Part shown: positions 44,301-55,369 of the stretch, in pieces
How positions within the stretch are numbered: the first letter of the stretch is position 1
How the letters are laid out: each line of letters starts with the position of its first letter
Assembly (NCBI GenBank): GCA_013339765.2
Contig: CM023453.1
Span: 35,446,926-35,510,925 of the forward strand
Reading direction: 5' to 3'
From: Haemaphysalis longicornis
Taxonomy: Eukaryota > Arthropoda > Arachnida > Ixodida > Ixodidae
Length of the DNA stretch: 64,000 nucleotides
The notes under the pieces: generated by a model
Databases searched by the model: none
Told to the model about the DNA's origin: nothing
Seen by the model: the letters and a program-made list of their open reading frames with translations, nothing else
Program-made: the position numbers and the translations under genes

Positions 44301-47300
44301 AATGCATCCACTCACTGACACTAAGTGTGGGCCAAATTTTTGAAAGTTGCTGTGCAAATTGGTGCAATTTCAATCTTCTAAACAGCGATTACTTATTTAC
44401 TAACATGCCTACATTCCCCCTGAGGCATTGCTGTATGGGGTGTTCTACATGAATGAGACACAAGTTACAAGCATGGCACCATAACAAAAAAAAAATTAAA
44501 AAAATACAGTGTTCGGCGTGTTTACAGCAGTGTACAGAGATTACAGCGGAACCATCACGTGACAGCGGCACACCTAATGAAAACAGTCCGAGCATGGACG
44601 ATGTTTCCACAGTGTCAGCGACACTTGGCTAAAGCACACGACTTGTGCCCGCTATTCAGTTTCGAGTACTCAGCCCTCTATGCACATGGACAGGAAGTAC
44701 AAAGTAGGTAGCATTCTTTTTACGTACTAAGGCCATAAATATTCATTTTGTTTCGCAGCACCATAAGACGCCACATGCTCTCATACACACTTGCAACTGT
44801 TGAACACCAACTTTACTCTGGGCATTTTGCCCTCCAGCACATTTACAACGCCCCCATCTAGCAACTCAATCACAGTACGAAGCACAAAGAAATAAAAAAA
44901 AAAGGGAGCACTGCAAGCAGTGGCCGGCTCACCTCGTTCTCTATGTGCTGCTTCTGCTTCATGTGGGAGTCCTTCATGGCATTGGCCCGACCAATCTGGC
45001 ACTCAATGTTGTTCAGCACAGTCTCGCAGCTCGTGCACCTGGCAACCGCAAACAGGAAGACGATACGCATGCGTCAGCCGAAAGTCCTCATGCCACTTGC
45101 ACCACTGCTGCATTTTTTCACTGTTTCTGAGATTCAAGTTACATCTATGCATAAAACAAGGGGAAGTCGCATGCGCAGCTTTTCACTCCCACAACATACA
45201 GGCTGACCACTTTTTGGCAACAGCATTGCTTCAACACAAACCCAGCACGACGCATAAAGCAACCCGACAAGCTGAGCAGTAACATTAATGGTTCCTTTTT
45301 GGAAAACATTACCTAAAGGGACCTCGAAGGCAAAACGCAAGTTTAGTTCATTAAAAGGACTGTTTTGTCCCAATAACAATGATGGTACCAGTTTTGTTGC
45401 AAGCTTCAAACAAATAGTAATCGAGATATTAAAGAAAACATATGAACCAGTGGCAACTCCCCAGTCACTTTTCAGTGATTTCTCTGATATCACAGTCTTG
45501 TTTGCGAGACTGGCAGCCGCCAACCTCGTCACTGCCAAGTAACATGACTAGGCGATTGTGCGAATGTGCAATTAAAACAGATACGAATGCTTTCAGTGCT
45601 GGCCCATGTTATGCCACTCCAGTTCATACAATGTCACTGTAGCATGAAATCAAATTTTTAACACGAAAGTGTTTTATGCCGGGATCCACCAAGATCTGAC
45701 TGACATCATATCCGTCACGGAAATGACATCACCAGAAAAACGCAGCTGCGCCAGGATTTGAGCCGGGTGCTCCGTCGCCGCAAAAGGAGGTGCCAGGCGC
45801 TTTACCCACTCCACTACGAGCTGAAGTGCAGGCAGCCATATGAACGCGCAATATATCTTTATTATAACAGCCTCTATTTCAATGGTGCTGCTGTCTAAAA
45901 GAGGTGATAGCGAAGTAGTGCATCACGATGCTAATGGGCGCCAACAGTTGGCGCCAGCTGAGGTCGTCGCAATGCAACCATCTGCAGTACACTCACGGAG
46001 CAGGGACACAGTGGAAGCACATTTGCGAAAGCGACGCGCCAGCAGGTTGTCGCTTGCCAAGCACACCCACAAGACAGCCACGCAAATCATGCTCTTTCGC
46101 TGCAGCAGACCGCGAGTTCACCAAACGATTCGCTGGCAACTAGTTCGGTTTCGGTCGCATGTTTTATGGGGGCGTGTGGTTTCATTCGGGTTTACGCAGT
46201 GCTCCGGCGCGTGGAATCCAGGGTCTAATGTTCATAAGTCTGACGGTGCCATACCGACGAAATATTAACAGCGATGTGCAAGTTCATATCGATGCAGAAT
46301 AAACATTCAACTGATCCTGTGAAGGCACATCTCACTTTCGTGTTTTACCGATTCCTATGAAAGAGGGATCAACCACATTTTTTTCAATATTTATTGCTTG
46401 CATTTGTTCGGTTAGGAAATGTCTTTCATGGCTGGAATGGAGCAGAGTGAGCAACCAAAGGGCCAGTTCTTTCAAACTAAACAAAGGTGTGTTTTGTCTT
46501 TACGGTCCCTCTTTAATAAAGTGACAAGTTAATTAGGTTGGGTGGCCCCCTCCCTGCTCACCACTCCTGGAGGACCTTGATGATGGTGTTGACGTCCTCT
46601 GCCGGGCGGATGTCCCGGCCAATGGTGTAGTCCACCTCCAGCTGGTTGTTCTTCTGGTCCAGCTTCCCGCGCACCACGTCCGCATAGATCACGTCGATGA
46701 TCAGATCTTCCAGCTCTCGCAGGTTCTTCATGTCCAGCTCCTTGAGCAGGGTCGAGTACGGAATGCACTGCACCAATAGGGAGGGGGGAAAAGGAGCTTA
46801 CTTGGCGAGAAAGACAATCCCTCGCTAAGCGAATTAGCAAAAAGAAATTTATCACTACGCTAAGAGCTTGGTTTTTAATGATTTGGGGAGAAGCAAATCT
46901 AGCTTGGCAATCGATGCTGCAATCCCTTTAAAAGTGATTAACCTCGGATGCCATGCAATCCAAATGAAGGCCCTCCAAAGCAGGAAAACCAACTACTTTC
47001 ATTAGCAACATTTATCTTTAAATATAGCAACAGCAGCTTGGAGACCACACAATCCTTAAAGGGGCCATGCAAACAAGATACAAGCTAGTTTTATTCGAAA
47101 CATTTCGTGTTTTTATAGCTCATTTGAGCAAAGTTTTACGTTAAAAGTGGTGTCAGTATGATTCTAATGAGGCTATCCCAATCTGGCAACTCTGATGCTG
47201 ATGGCCGGTCATCGATGTACTACAAACCAGCTCAAGAACTAAAAGTCAGACACAAGCGTTCGCTGGCAGACAACAAAGTGATGTTAAAAACTGTTTATAC

Positions 47301-50300
47301 AACTCTAGGGTGCATTTACAGTCCCAATGGCAACGGCATGAAAATAATGTTGATAGCGGTACGGCCAGTTTCACTCCCACCGTTTGTCCGGAAGCAAACG
47401 ATGCTTTATTCACTGAGAAATTAGTCTAATTAAAAATTTTGATTCTCTTCCCAAATAGTGTGTTTCGTCACAAGAACCGGTCTTCAAGCTAAACCAAGTG
47501 TGCCATTAGCCTCGGCAGCCGACTGCGGAGCCTTGTTTGCCATCAGTGCTCCTAGATGGCACCACCATACCGCACCGAGCAGTTTTCTGCCTTTGCTTTG
47601 TTTTTGACCGTATTTGCACCTCGCTTGTTTTTGCAAAGGTAGAAAATAATGATTTCGTGAAACGTGGTGTTCACTCGACAAATATGGTCAAGTAATACAC
47701 GTCCCTCACGCCAATTGGCGAGTGTCGTCTGACAACCCCAAAGCGCCACACTGCTTAAAGGGACACTGAAGTGATTTGTAAACATTGCGGGATTACTAGC
47801 GCAAATTGTAGTTCGGAGTCCGTAGGCATTGTTTTGACCACTCTGGCCGCGTTTACGCGAATTTATTTAGTAGAAAAATCAATTCGAAAATGCTGTCCTC
47901 CTCTCTTTACGCTCGCCCATTTTTTGTGGCGTTTTCGTGTGACGTCAGCAGGAGATGAGCTGGAAAATGGCTGCGCTACTGCACGGTCCGCCGACCAGCC
48001 GACCTACAGATCGACGAGTCAGTCGGCCCAAGCGTTTCGTACCGCCGGCCGCCGACGGGTCGTCGCTATTCGCTCGCTCAATTGAAACTAAGCCACAACA
48101 CCTTTGTGAATGAAAGAATGTGCCTTTCCTTACTTTGTTAGTTTGTACACTGTGTTAAACTCAGAGTCCGGGTCGCTCCACACAAGCGCTGCACAAGCGC
48201 ACATGCGACACTTCACTGACTTTACGCTAGTAGGAAAATCTAAGGCCAATTGAAGGCGGGAGAAGAGTCAGCGAAGTCAATATAGGTACTAAGAAAATAA
48301 TATCACCTGAAACTTTTACCATACAGCGCAAAACTAGGGAGCAGGAAGCACTTTTTGCGCTGGGTAAACAAGCACAGCGGTCAGCAGCACACGACCGCAC
48401 ATCTGCGAACGCTTTTCCGTCAAAGAAAATGCAATTGCTAGACGTGAGATATTGTGGAAGTTTGGGGGACACTTACTGCAGGAGTGATATACAACAAATA
48501 GTCACATAAAGTACTTAAAATGCTTAAATAAATAAAAGTGTAAAACTGGTCATACATTATAAACCTTATATATCCAAACCGGCCAGTGCCGGCTCGTGGC
48601 CTAGCGGTCTGAGGCGCTGGAATTTGTTTTTGAAAGTCGCAAGTTCGAATCCCGAGGTACATGTATTTTTTTTTTGTAAGTTGATTTTTTTCGTATGCGG
48701 CCGATGTTTTCTGAACTGAGTTCACCATTTTTGGGCCGTAACGTTCACTGCTCCACGCGTGAGATCGGCAGAACGCGCGCATACTGACAATGACGCGCTA
48801 GCGAGTTCTCGTTGGCGTGCTGTTGCCACAAGCATCGACTGCTTGCGGGCAGTGGGCCCAGGCCTGAATCAGCACACCCTTGGCCTGGTGCGAACTAGCT
48901 TTTTACGAACAGACATGAGTGGAGCCAAGCTTCGAATATGCGGGAAAAAGCGCATGGCATTTGAGAGTTGCGGTTGACGCGGAGGGCGTTCATCCACTGC
49001 GTAGGCCTCGTCTAGTGATTTCTACGATTCCAAGCCGCCCTGGGAGGTTTATCTTAGACATTTGACAGCCGAAAACATCGCAGAAGCGCGGTACGGCGAT
49101 AATTGAGAAATCGAGAATGCCCATCCAACAACGCCATCAGATGTCAAGCATGTTGTTTTACAGAACCGAAACCGAAACCGAAACTTTTGATTGCTAACCT
49201 TGGGCATCGTCCAATCACGGTGCCCCCACCTCCTGACGTCAAGCCTTTAGTTGGTGCGGCCGCCGCAAACCGCGCATGGTAGTTTTTCTTCTTTCGCGCT
49301 TTGTAAAATAATTACCGATTTGTCAACCGGATAAACGATGAATAGTGTGTTAATTTGAGCCAGTCTACACAGTGCAAGCAAAAACGGGAGCTTGACAAAT
49401 TCACTTCAGTGTCCCTTTAAAACAAGCATAATGCGCGCAGTACCAACAGCAGTATGCATTTCGTAACTTCCACAGTTTGCCCCACCATTCCTACTTCTAT
49501 AAAAAGAATGTGCCCAAAATTTAAGCACAAATAGCTCGTTCAACAAGCTGTAAGCCTTGACTACTTTACATTTGCTTCTGCCGGCCTCAGCCAATCGCAC
49601 AGCTAGGCATATGACATCATAGGTTTTGTCGCGGGAAATGAGCTGGTAGGTCGCATGGCAATTCCCTTTTTTCCTAATTATATGGCTTATTTGAGCGAAG
49701 TTTACGTTAACAGTGGTGTGAGTATGATTGTATGATTCTAACGAGGCAATCTTTCGAATGAACCAAACTTGTGTTTTGTCTGCATATGACCCCTTTAGGA
49801 CGGAGTGTTAATAGCCAAAAATCTGGCATATTTCCCCTCACTGTGTTTTGCTATGTGTCGAGAGTTAATAGCTAAAAATCTGGCATATTTCCCCTCACTG
49901 TGTTTTGCTATGTGTCGAGTGTTAATAGCTAGAAATCTGGCATATTTCCCCTCACTGTGTTTTGCTATGTGTCGTGCATATTCCAGTGCACAGTTTCTTA
50001 CGCATGATTATACTTGGGGACAACTTTCTGTGGCAATGCAGTCAAGGCTACAAAGCCAAACCACGCCGTGTTGCAGCGCAGCTGGAAGTACAACAAAAAT
50101 ATATAGTACTTGCTTTTTACCCTTGGATTGATAGTGGCACTAAATTATTAGCATGAATATGTGAAATAGAGAGCATTATCTTTTAGATTTTCGGGTATTT
50201 CTGGTTGCAGCATTCGCCACTGGCGTCACATGGGTCCTCTTCAGAGTGAGAGAGAGAGAGAGATAGAAAGTGAGAGAAAGAGAGACAGAGAAAGGCATCC

Positions 50301-53299
50301 TCATTGGTGCCGGCTTTTTTCCCTCCGGTAACTCGCCACTTCGTTCGCTGCATGATTTTCAAGAAGCTTGAAAACCAAAAGCTGTCGAAACAAATGAAGT
50401 AAGTGGTCTGCAACGTGTGCGCCCATGTGAACCGACGCAACCGGGACTCCATCGTTTCCGCATCTCATTCGGTTAGCCAGCTTGCTGGCATAAGCGAAAG
50501 TACTATCGCACAGCTCAAGGCAGACGTTCTGAGTGGTACACTATAGTCCCTAAAGGGTAAAATGGCTTTGTTTGGCGATTGGAAGACGCAGCGGTACGAT
50601 AGTTTCACCCTTCAACGCACGCAACGTGATTCAAATGGGATTTGACTTCAGACCGCAGCGTGTGTGTGCTGCTCTTTCGGTATACCGCACCTGTGCTATT
50701 TAAGCACGATATGCATGCCCGTGGTGCTCCCCAGTTTTCAGCTCCAGAAGAGTTTACATGTCAACGCATGCCCTCAAAACTGCAGCACTGACAAAATTCA
50801 CTTCACTTCTGCACGATACAGAATTGGGCGGTATCGTCCACGGTATAATTTATTAAGTCGGTCTGAGTTCTCCAGCCAAAGCTTTGGCTTGTGTTTGGAA
50901 ACAAATGAGGCGTAGGGAAGGAGATGCCAATATGCCTGCATGCTCGGTGATTGTGGTTCAGTGCACTCAACCACGGAGCTCATACAAAGAAATGGGCTGC
51001 AGCAAATGCGCATCTGTCACACCGAAACTGAAACAGAAACCAATTTAGTGGGAACTACTTTGGCGCAGCAACACACAGCAGTTAGCCCCCTTCCCCCTTG
51101 TAGCTTTCCCTCCATCGCAACAGAAACACAGAAAGTTGTCACCGAGTATGTTGCAACTGCTGTTTGTGCAACAGCTTTACGATTATTCACGCACCATTTG
51201 ATTGCAACACCTGTGCGTATAGTACCCCAACATGCACTAGCAAGGTGACAACCGCTCATTACCTTTGTTTTTGTTGCTAAGGATACGATGGTGAGGTGCC
51301 TTAACTTTGTGATCATGGCTGGGGTGAGAGGTGGAAACTGATCCTTGTTTTCTGCAAAGGAGGAGGAAAAGGTGCCAGCGTCAGAGGATGAACGCCACAA
51401 CAGAAAGCGACAGGACCATGCCAGGATAGTCGTCACGCTACACCAACTTGTCCTCAATCATTCAACCTTCCCCTGACCGCCGAACGAAACACAACCATAA
51501 TTAAAAGCAAAGAAGGCTAGGAATAAAGGTAAGCTTCTCACATTTAAATTGCAAGAGAATCAGGATTTCCACTTGTCACGTAGTTTTCACAGTGTGCTTC
51601 CTGTAAACAGCACTGCACACGCCTTTGATCATCTCTTCACTGAAGAGTGAGCACAGCTAAAACCACTGACCACAGCTAAAATCGGTGTGCAAGCAGACGG
51701 AGCTGCTAATTTTTCACTTTTAACTCTTAGAAAAAATTACTGCAGGCAAGAAGAAGTAAGCAAATGAATCAATTTATCCCTGTGAAAACACACTGCTGTA
51801 ATGCAAAATGGGCCTGGACGGCAGACTAGCCAGATTTCTACGGCCCATAGCATTAGGGGTCTTCCAAGCAAGTAAGCAGCATGCTCAATCCGGCAACTCT
51901 GACGCTAACGGCCAGTCATTGAAGTACTACAAACCAGCTCAAGAAGTCAGACAAGAACTTTTGCTGGTAGACAAAACAAGTGATGTTAACAACTGTTTAC
52001 ACAACTCAATGGCGCATTTATAGTCCCAATGGCAACGGCATGAAAATAATGTTGATAGCCGTACGGCCAGTTTCACTGCCTTCGTGCTGTGCAGCCAAAG
52101 TTTCTAACACGTGAATGAACAGAAGCCAAATTCGCGCCAAGACTGCCAGAGTATGTCAGTCACCAGTCGGCATGCGTGCATGTGCACTCATGTCAGACCA
52201 TAAACTCGCTTTACCACCAAGTAGGCAGCATGCAAGTTCCACACTGCACCCCTGATCCCAGTTTGTAGGGGCAGTTTGCTTCCCCATATAGGCAGGCACA
52301 ATTTATCTTTATTTCTTCCACAAATTTTGGACATCATCAGAGAGCAGACAAATAAGCAGGCAACAAAGCAGAGATATGGCTCACCATGGTACGCTGCATA
52401 AGTACCAAATGCAAACAAGTTGAGGAGGTTCAGGTAGCTGCTGTGGGGGCCGTTGGCCAGCTGAAAGAGACAGGAAGAGCCGATAAGAACGCTGGAAGCC
52501 TTCACACCTTGTCAGATCAACCAACCTGCTGCCTTATTCTCACAAGAGAAGCTAAAATATTAGCTTGGAAGGAGTGTGCACCTAGGTGTCTAATCTAAGA
52601 AATGCAACAACTGATTTCACAATCCCAAGCAAGGCAAAAAAAAAAAAGTGGATTCCAGCTCAGTAAGCTATACCACAGGTATAAATAACCGCCACAAAAA
52701 CACAAAGATGACAAAGCAGATTTTAGCTCCCAATGCTGCCCAAGAAAAAGAACACTTGGAATTTTTACATAATACTGTACCACCACCCGCCATGTACGCG
52801 TGTGTGGTTTTTTTGTTGCTCTTAGTTCTACAGGCCTATGTTAAACCATGTCAGCAATTGTGACTAAAATTCCCCCAACATTATCATTCTCTGCCATTAA
52901 ATATATATCGCAGGACTCCCCCAATATTTACCAGTTGTCCCTATGCAGCCACGAGCCTAGTTTACCTGCCAACCTCTCCTGGTGTTGTTTCTTCCCTGCA
53001 CCACATTTCCTCGTAGCAAACAAAGAAAACGGCCTGAAAGACGCATTTTTCCCCCACCGGCTGCAAAACCTGCAAGCCGTCCGCGCACACACAAACCAAA
53101 TAACAATAGCAACTGCACAACACACCTCCTGAATGTTTTGCATGTCGAGTAGTTCTCCAAAGACATGAACGCCGGGGGCTTCTGTGACCTGCTTGATCAG
53201 TTCGGCGGCTGCCGCGCCTTTTGCTGTCTTGGCCAAGAGAAGGTACTGTTCCAGCTGAGACGACTGCATCGCGCTCATGGGGCTCTTGTTCTCAGCCAT
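29333..53299 (-). CDS. COPS7: COP9 signalosome complex subunit 7 (7 exons, about 265 aa)
   Basis: Subunit of the COP9 signalosome, which removes NEDD8 from cullins and so tunes SCF-type ubiquitin ligases; the PCI domain and helical tail build the complex. Predicted exons in transcript order: 53299-53126, 52460-52385, 51351-51263, 46767-46562, 45038-44933, 36770-36649, 29357-29333; phases match and total 798 bp, close to human CSN7B (264 aa). Recognisable marks: EAPGVHVFGELLDM (exon 1), FAFGTYAAY (exon 2), KLRHLTIVSLATKTK (exon 3), CIPYSTLLKEL and LEVDYTIGRDI (exon 4), coiled-coil RANAMKDSHMKQKQ (exon 5), Lys-rich KKQSKGKG (exon 6). The last exon, only eight codons plus stop, is the weak part: it rests on a good acceptor, phase and a nearby AATAAA, and its residues (LPNQSRR) differ from the vertebrate tail. 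Introns reach 9.8 kb and are filled with mobile elements. Confidence 0.9.
29467..32755 (+). mobile_element. P-superfamily (THAP9-like) DNA transposon with long inverted arms, defective
   Basis: 3289-bp element bounded by CAACG...CGTTG and an 8-bp duplication GTAGGGAC on both sides (29459-29466, 32756-32763). The left arm (to about 30540) and right arm (from about 31580) are inverted copies of about 1.1 kb. The outer 28 bases differ at one position; the right arm has about 90 extra bases near its outer end. Both arms carry, in opposite orientation, P-type transposase segments: FDVLNSRN and a QYHIDTFFGCVRRKG block (QYHIETFFGCV in the right arm), matching the QDHxExFF motif of P/THAP9 transposases. 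The spacer has a further piece (NGGLVAPSKYFLKL). The N-terminal THAP domain and catalytic core are missing and frames are broken, so it cannot move by itself. It lies in CSN7 intron 6. Confidence 0.8.
32764..33473. other. CSN7 intron 6, no element recognised
   Basis: The 157-codon ORF at 33067-33540 runs into the adjacent MITE and is overlapped by ORFs on the other strand. No family motifs were seen. Confidence 0.35.
33474..33704. mobile_element. PIF/Harbinger-like MITE, 231 bp
   Basis: Inverted ends GGGCGGTATTCTC and GAGAATACCGCCC, flanked by the trinucleotide CAG on both sides (33471-33473, 33705-33707), which fits Harbinger-type 3-bp duplications. The sub-ends carry repeated AAAGGGAC / GTCCCTTT units. 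Confidence 0.75.
33913..35046. mobile_element. piggyBac-like non-autonomous element, TTAA-flanked
   Basis: Starts CCCTTTCACTGCC and ends GGCAGTGAAAGGGG, with TTAA directly outside both ends (33909-33912, 35047-35050). TTAA target plus CCCTTT termini are typical of piggyBac-type elements. It contains a nested smaller element (34174-34445). No transposase recognised. Confidence 0.75.
34174..34445. mobile_element. Small element with AACACGAAAGTG termini (copy A)
   Basis: AACACGAAAGTG at the left is inverted as CACTTTCGTGTT at the right. Just inside, GTTTTATGCCGGGATACACC and the CACCCACAAGACAGCC block are shared with copy B at 45.66-46.34 kb. It is nested in a TTAA-flanked element. Confidence 0.65.
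35051..36648. other. CSN7 intron 6, unexplained sequence
   Basis: Moderately GC-rich (35060-35300). ORF 35621-36007 (+) has a CxxC pair (CNLCGNT) but no recognised family. No exon of CSN7 in the required phase was convincing here. Confidence 0.3.
36771..42670. other. CSN7 intron 5, left part
   Basis: Mostly AT-rich unique-looking DNA. Noted: an imperfect hairpin at 40113-40216; a possible retrotransposed or transposon coding fragment at 40596-40825 ending in an Asp/Ser-rich tail with AATAAA at about 40856; a short (TA)n at 41224. No RNA gene supported. Confidence 0.35.
40113..40216. repeat. Imperfect hairpin, arms about 45 bp
   Basis: GAAGGAAAACTGTGTAAAGG is mirrored by CCTTTACGTGCAGTTTTCCTTC (with changes). 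The inner segments GATGAAGGAGACAGGAC and GTCTCCTTTGTCATAGTCCTG are related. Confidence 0.6.
42675..43275. mobile_element. Tigger/pogo-type MITE
   Basis: Left end TACAGTCGAACTTCATTATA and right end (about 43250-43275) the inverse of ATACTGTTGAACCTCATTAT: typical Tigger/pogo-like ends. About 0.6 kb, with a (CTT)n run at 42953-42972 and no transposase ORF. Confidence 0.7.
43276..44932. other. CSN7 intron 5, right part
   Basis: ORFs of 114 to 132 codons occur on both strands at 43599-44052. They overlap in opposite frames and show no recognised domain; the minus-strand frame has several Cys/His residues but no clear zinc-finger spacing. Confidence 0.3.
45316..46511. mobile_element. Inverted-terminal DNA element interrupted by copy B of the AACACGAAAGTG family
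   Basis: The left end AAAGGGACCTCGAAGGCAAA and the inverse of the right end (AAAGAGGGACCGTAAAGACA) correspond, followed by a shared GTTTAGTT. Removing the nested copy (45660-46344) leaves a host element of about 0.5 kb. Confidence 0.55.
45660..46344. mobile_element. Small element with AACACGAAAGTG termini (copy B)
   Basis: Same inverted 12-bp ends as the 34.2-kb copy, longer inside. Shares CAAGCACACCCACAAGACAG and CGTGTTTTACCGATTCCTAT with the region of copy A. Confidence 0.65.
47759..49416. mobile_element. TTAA-flanked DNA element, 1.66 kb, nested
   Basis: Starts AGGGACACTGAAGTGA and ends TCACTTCAGTGTCCCT, perfect 16-bp inverted ends, with TTAA outside each (47755-47758, 49417-49420). It resembles the 2.9-4.7 kb element in target and style. 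The interior includes a tRNA-like segment. No transposase recognised. Confidence 0.8.
48594..48665 (+). repeat. tRNA-like (class II) sequence, probably SINE head or pseudo-tRNA
   Basis: An A-box-like segment (TGGCCTAGCGGTCTGAGG) and a B-box-like segment (AGTTCGAATCCCG) stand at tRNA-like spacing, followed by a T run that could end pol III transcription. The acceptor and T stems do not pair, so a working tRNA is unlikely. Confidence 0.5.
49805..49978. repeat. Tandem repeat, 57-bp unit, 3 copies
   Basis: The unit GTTAATAGCCAAAAATCTGG...GCTATGTGTCGAG occurs three times with one to three changes per copy. The length is a multiple of three, so an ORF runs through it with a 19-residue period; no coding role is inferred. 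Confidence 0.9.
50243..50298. repeat. GA-rich simple repeat
   Basis: Purine-rich GAGAGAGAGAGAGA with interruptions. Confidence 0.8.
50403..50545 (+). mobile_element. Possible transposase N-terminal helix-turn-helix fragment
   Basis: The frame reads VVCNVCAHV, then about 18 residues later SQLAGISESTIAQLK before a stop. The GIS..TI pattern is typical of HTH DNA-binding starts of insect-type transposases. No continuation was seen. Confidence 0.35.
51880..52080. repeat. Partial copy of the 47-kb element family
   Basis: Shares GTACTACAAACCAGCTCAAG and CCCAATGGCAACGGCATGAA with 47.17-47.38 kb, without either terminus. Confidence 0.75.
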
Positions 53300-53489
53300 G
53301 GCTGCTAGTCTGAAACCATGCAACCACAACTTGGCCACACATTTCTCAGCAACATTCAATGGCACGTTCTTTGAGGCTCAACCCCAACACTTAAAAGACT
53401 GCTAGCTTAAAATTTTAGAGATGCTTGCAACGGTAAAAAATATGTGTGTCATGCACACTTTTCTTCAGATCAAGTGCATAACATAAAGA

Positions 53490-53992
53490 CTGTGTCTAGC
53501 GTTCCATCCAGCTAAACGCCCTTCTGGGAGTAACCTTGCATCCAGACAGAATCCAAATGACAGCTTAGCGTTCTGTCCAGCCGGAACCAACGTGAAGTGT
53601 GTAGCATTCCATCCAGACGAAAATGAAAGGTGTAGAGGTTCTGCCTCAGCTTACGCATGTTCGAGTCCCCACAACTATTTTGTTTTTTTCTTGCTGTGGC
53701 AAGTGTTCTGTAATTGCTATACTCCACTCCCTGCTCTACAATTTACGCGCTGAGAGCTGTCGGTCTTGATTTTTACTCAACTGGCCACACCATTGCCACC
53801 CACTACGCATGGCCATCGTAGCCATCGACAAGTAACATGTCCGATCATCTGTAATAAATAACAGTGATTAACAATCAACAGTGACTCTGGCTAGTCAGAG
53901 CGAAAATGGTTTGGCCAGTTGGGTAAAGACCAACGCAGACTGCTTGCTCTCACTGCGAGTTACGTTTCCTCTGGACGGAACGCTAGACACAG
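53490..53992. mobile_element. Inverted-terminal element just upstream of CSN7
   Basis: Left CTGTGTCTAGCGTTCCATCC and right inverse (GGACGGAACGCTAGACACAG) pair over about 22 bases. The motif GCGTTCCATCCAG recurs inside in variant form at 53564 and 53604. It begins about 190 bases upstream of the CSN7 start codon and may overlap its promoter. Confidence 0.65.
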
Positions 53993-55369
53993 CCCAACAG
54001 AAAAGCAACTACTGGACCGGTTAGACAGTTATAACCTTGCAGTTGGCAGTGGGCCACGGAGAGTCTTGTCACGCAAGCCTGAATAAGTTAAGAAAATTAT
54101 GCTGCATACTAGTTTAGGTTCTATAAACTTGAACATTTCCAGGGTCTGTCATTTTCACCTACGCGCACACGCTGAATAAACGCCAAGCGTCGTCAGAGAA
54201 CGTGCGGGCGGCCTATATTCCAAGGCAGAACAGCAACGACAATCGCGGCATTGTTTAAATAAATGCGCAGAGGTCAACACCCTCTAAGTAACACAAAGCA
54301 CCGAGCTCGTTCCTTGCAAGCCTCTGCCAAAAATGGCCCGAAAAATCGCAATTAACACAACGCGCCCACGAGGGACGTTGGGAAAGCAGCTTTGACAAAT
54401 TTCTCATGTCCAGCGTTCAAATGAGTAAAGGCAGTAGCACATTTTTATGAACATGAGCAAGTAAAACTGGTCTAATCAGAATTGGGTGATTCTAAAGGCG
54501 AGAATTCCAAGTCAAGAACCTAGGCGAGAACCCCAACTATCGTGACAAGCGCACGCAGAGCACCAAGTAAAACACCCGCAATTAAGACAGCCCCAAGATT
54601 AAATATGCCCAAGTTCAAACAACTATTCGAATATAACATGCTCATGCATAGAACACTGAGATGTGGTCTCAAAGAATTTAGCAGAAAAAACTACTCTAAT
54701 TAGACAACCGGGTGACTCTTCGACCAAGTGCCTCGGCACATCAACGTGCTTATTGACGTTAGAACATAGGCAAAGAACGTATGAATGGAAGCGGTTGTGA
54801 GGAATACGACAGTACTTACAATAAATAAGTTTCAAAAGAAAACTTAGAGCTGTAAAGACAGCCTTAAAATGAACTACACGCTCTTTACCCACTGTCTCTA
54901 GTCTATTCAACCTAGAAAAAACAGAACGAACTGAACTAGCAGGCGAGACAGCCGAGAAGAGCCGTAAGCCTCCGTAATTCATTGTGGATAATAAAAACAA
55001 ATAGCAGTTATAAATTTTTAAGATATTTATTTCATAAAGGTGAGCTTACGTGGAAATATTATAAATTTGTAAAAGTGTTAATTATACTTGTGTATAATGC
55101 GATACTATCGCTACGCGCAAGGTTAGGAGGTTAGCGTGTATGCGTATGTTTTTTTTTTTTTTTTTTGTAGTTATGGCAACTTCTGAGAGGATAGCATGCA
55201 CGGTTGTTGCTGTCGGCGGGGGCTAGCGAAAAGATAATTGATTGGAACAACAATACCAGCTGAGCGCAGCGTGTCCAAAATCTCCCCCGAAAATTGTATC
55301 TTGTGACGAGATCTATGCGTCCCACGCCACTTTGCGCGATGCGGATGGCACGGATCCCTACTTGATAAT
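53993..55369. other. Divergent intergenic region between CSN7 and the transporter
   Basis: AT-rich DNA with a T run at 55149-55167. No gene recognised. It should hold the promoter of the transporter; no TATA or initiator element was distinctive enough to place. Confidence 0.35.

Larger units (their letters stand above)
47060..49796. mobile_element. Inverted-repeat DNA element (family as at 1.1 kb, copy 4) split by a TTAA element
   Basis: Left end AAGGGGCCATGCAAACAAGA after TTAA (47056). The right end (AACCAAACTTGTGTTTTGTC then TGCATATGACCCC) closes at about 49796. The two halves total about 1.07 kb, close to copy 2, once the internal 1.66-kb element is removed. Confidence 0.65.

Noticed and set aside
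48594..48665. Functional tRNA gene
   Set aside because: Acceptor and T stems do not pair; only the promoter-box-like parts are preserved.
49805..49978. CRISPR-like array
   Set aside because: Direct tandem units without spacers in a eukaryotic intron: a minisatellite.
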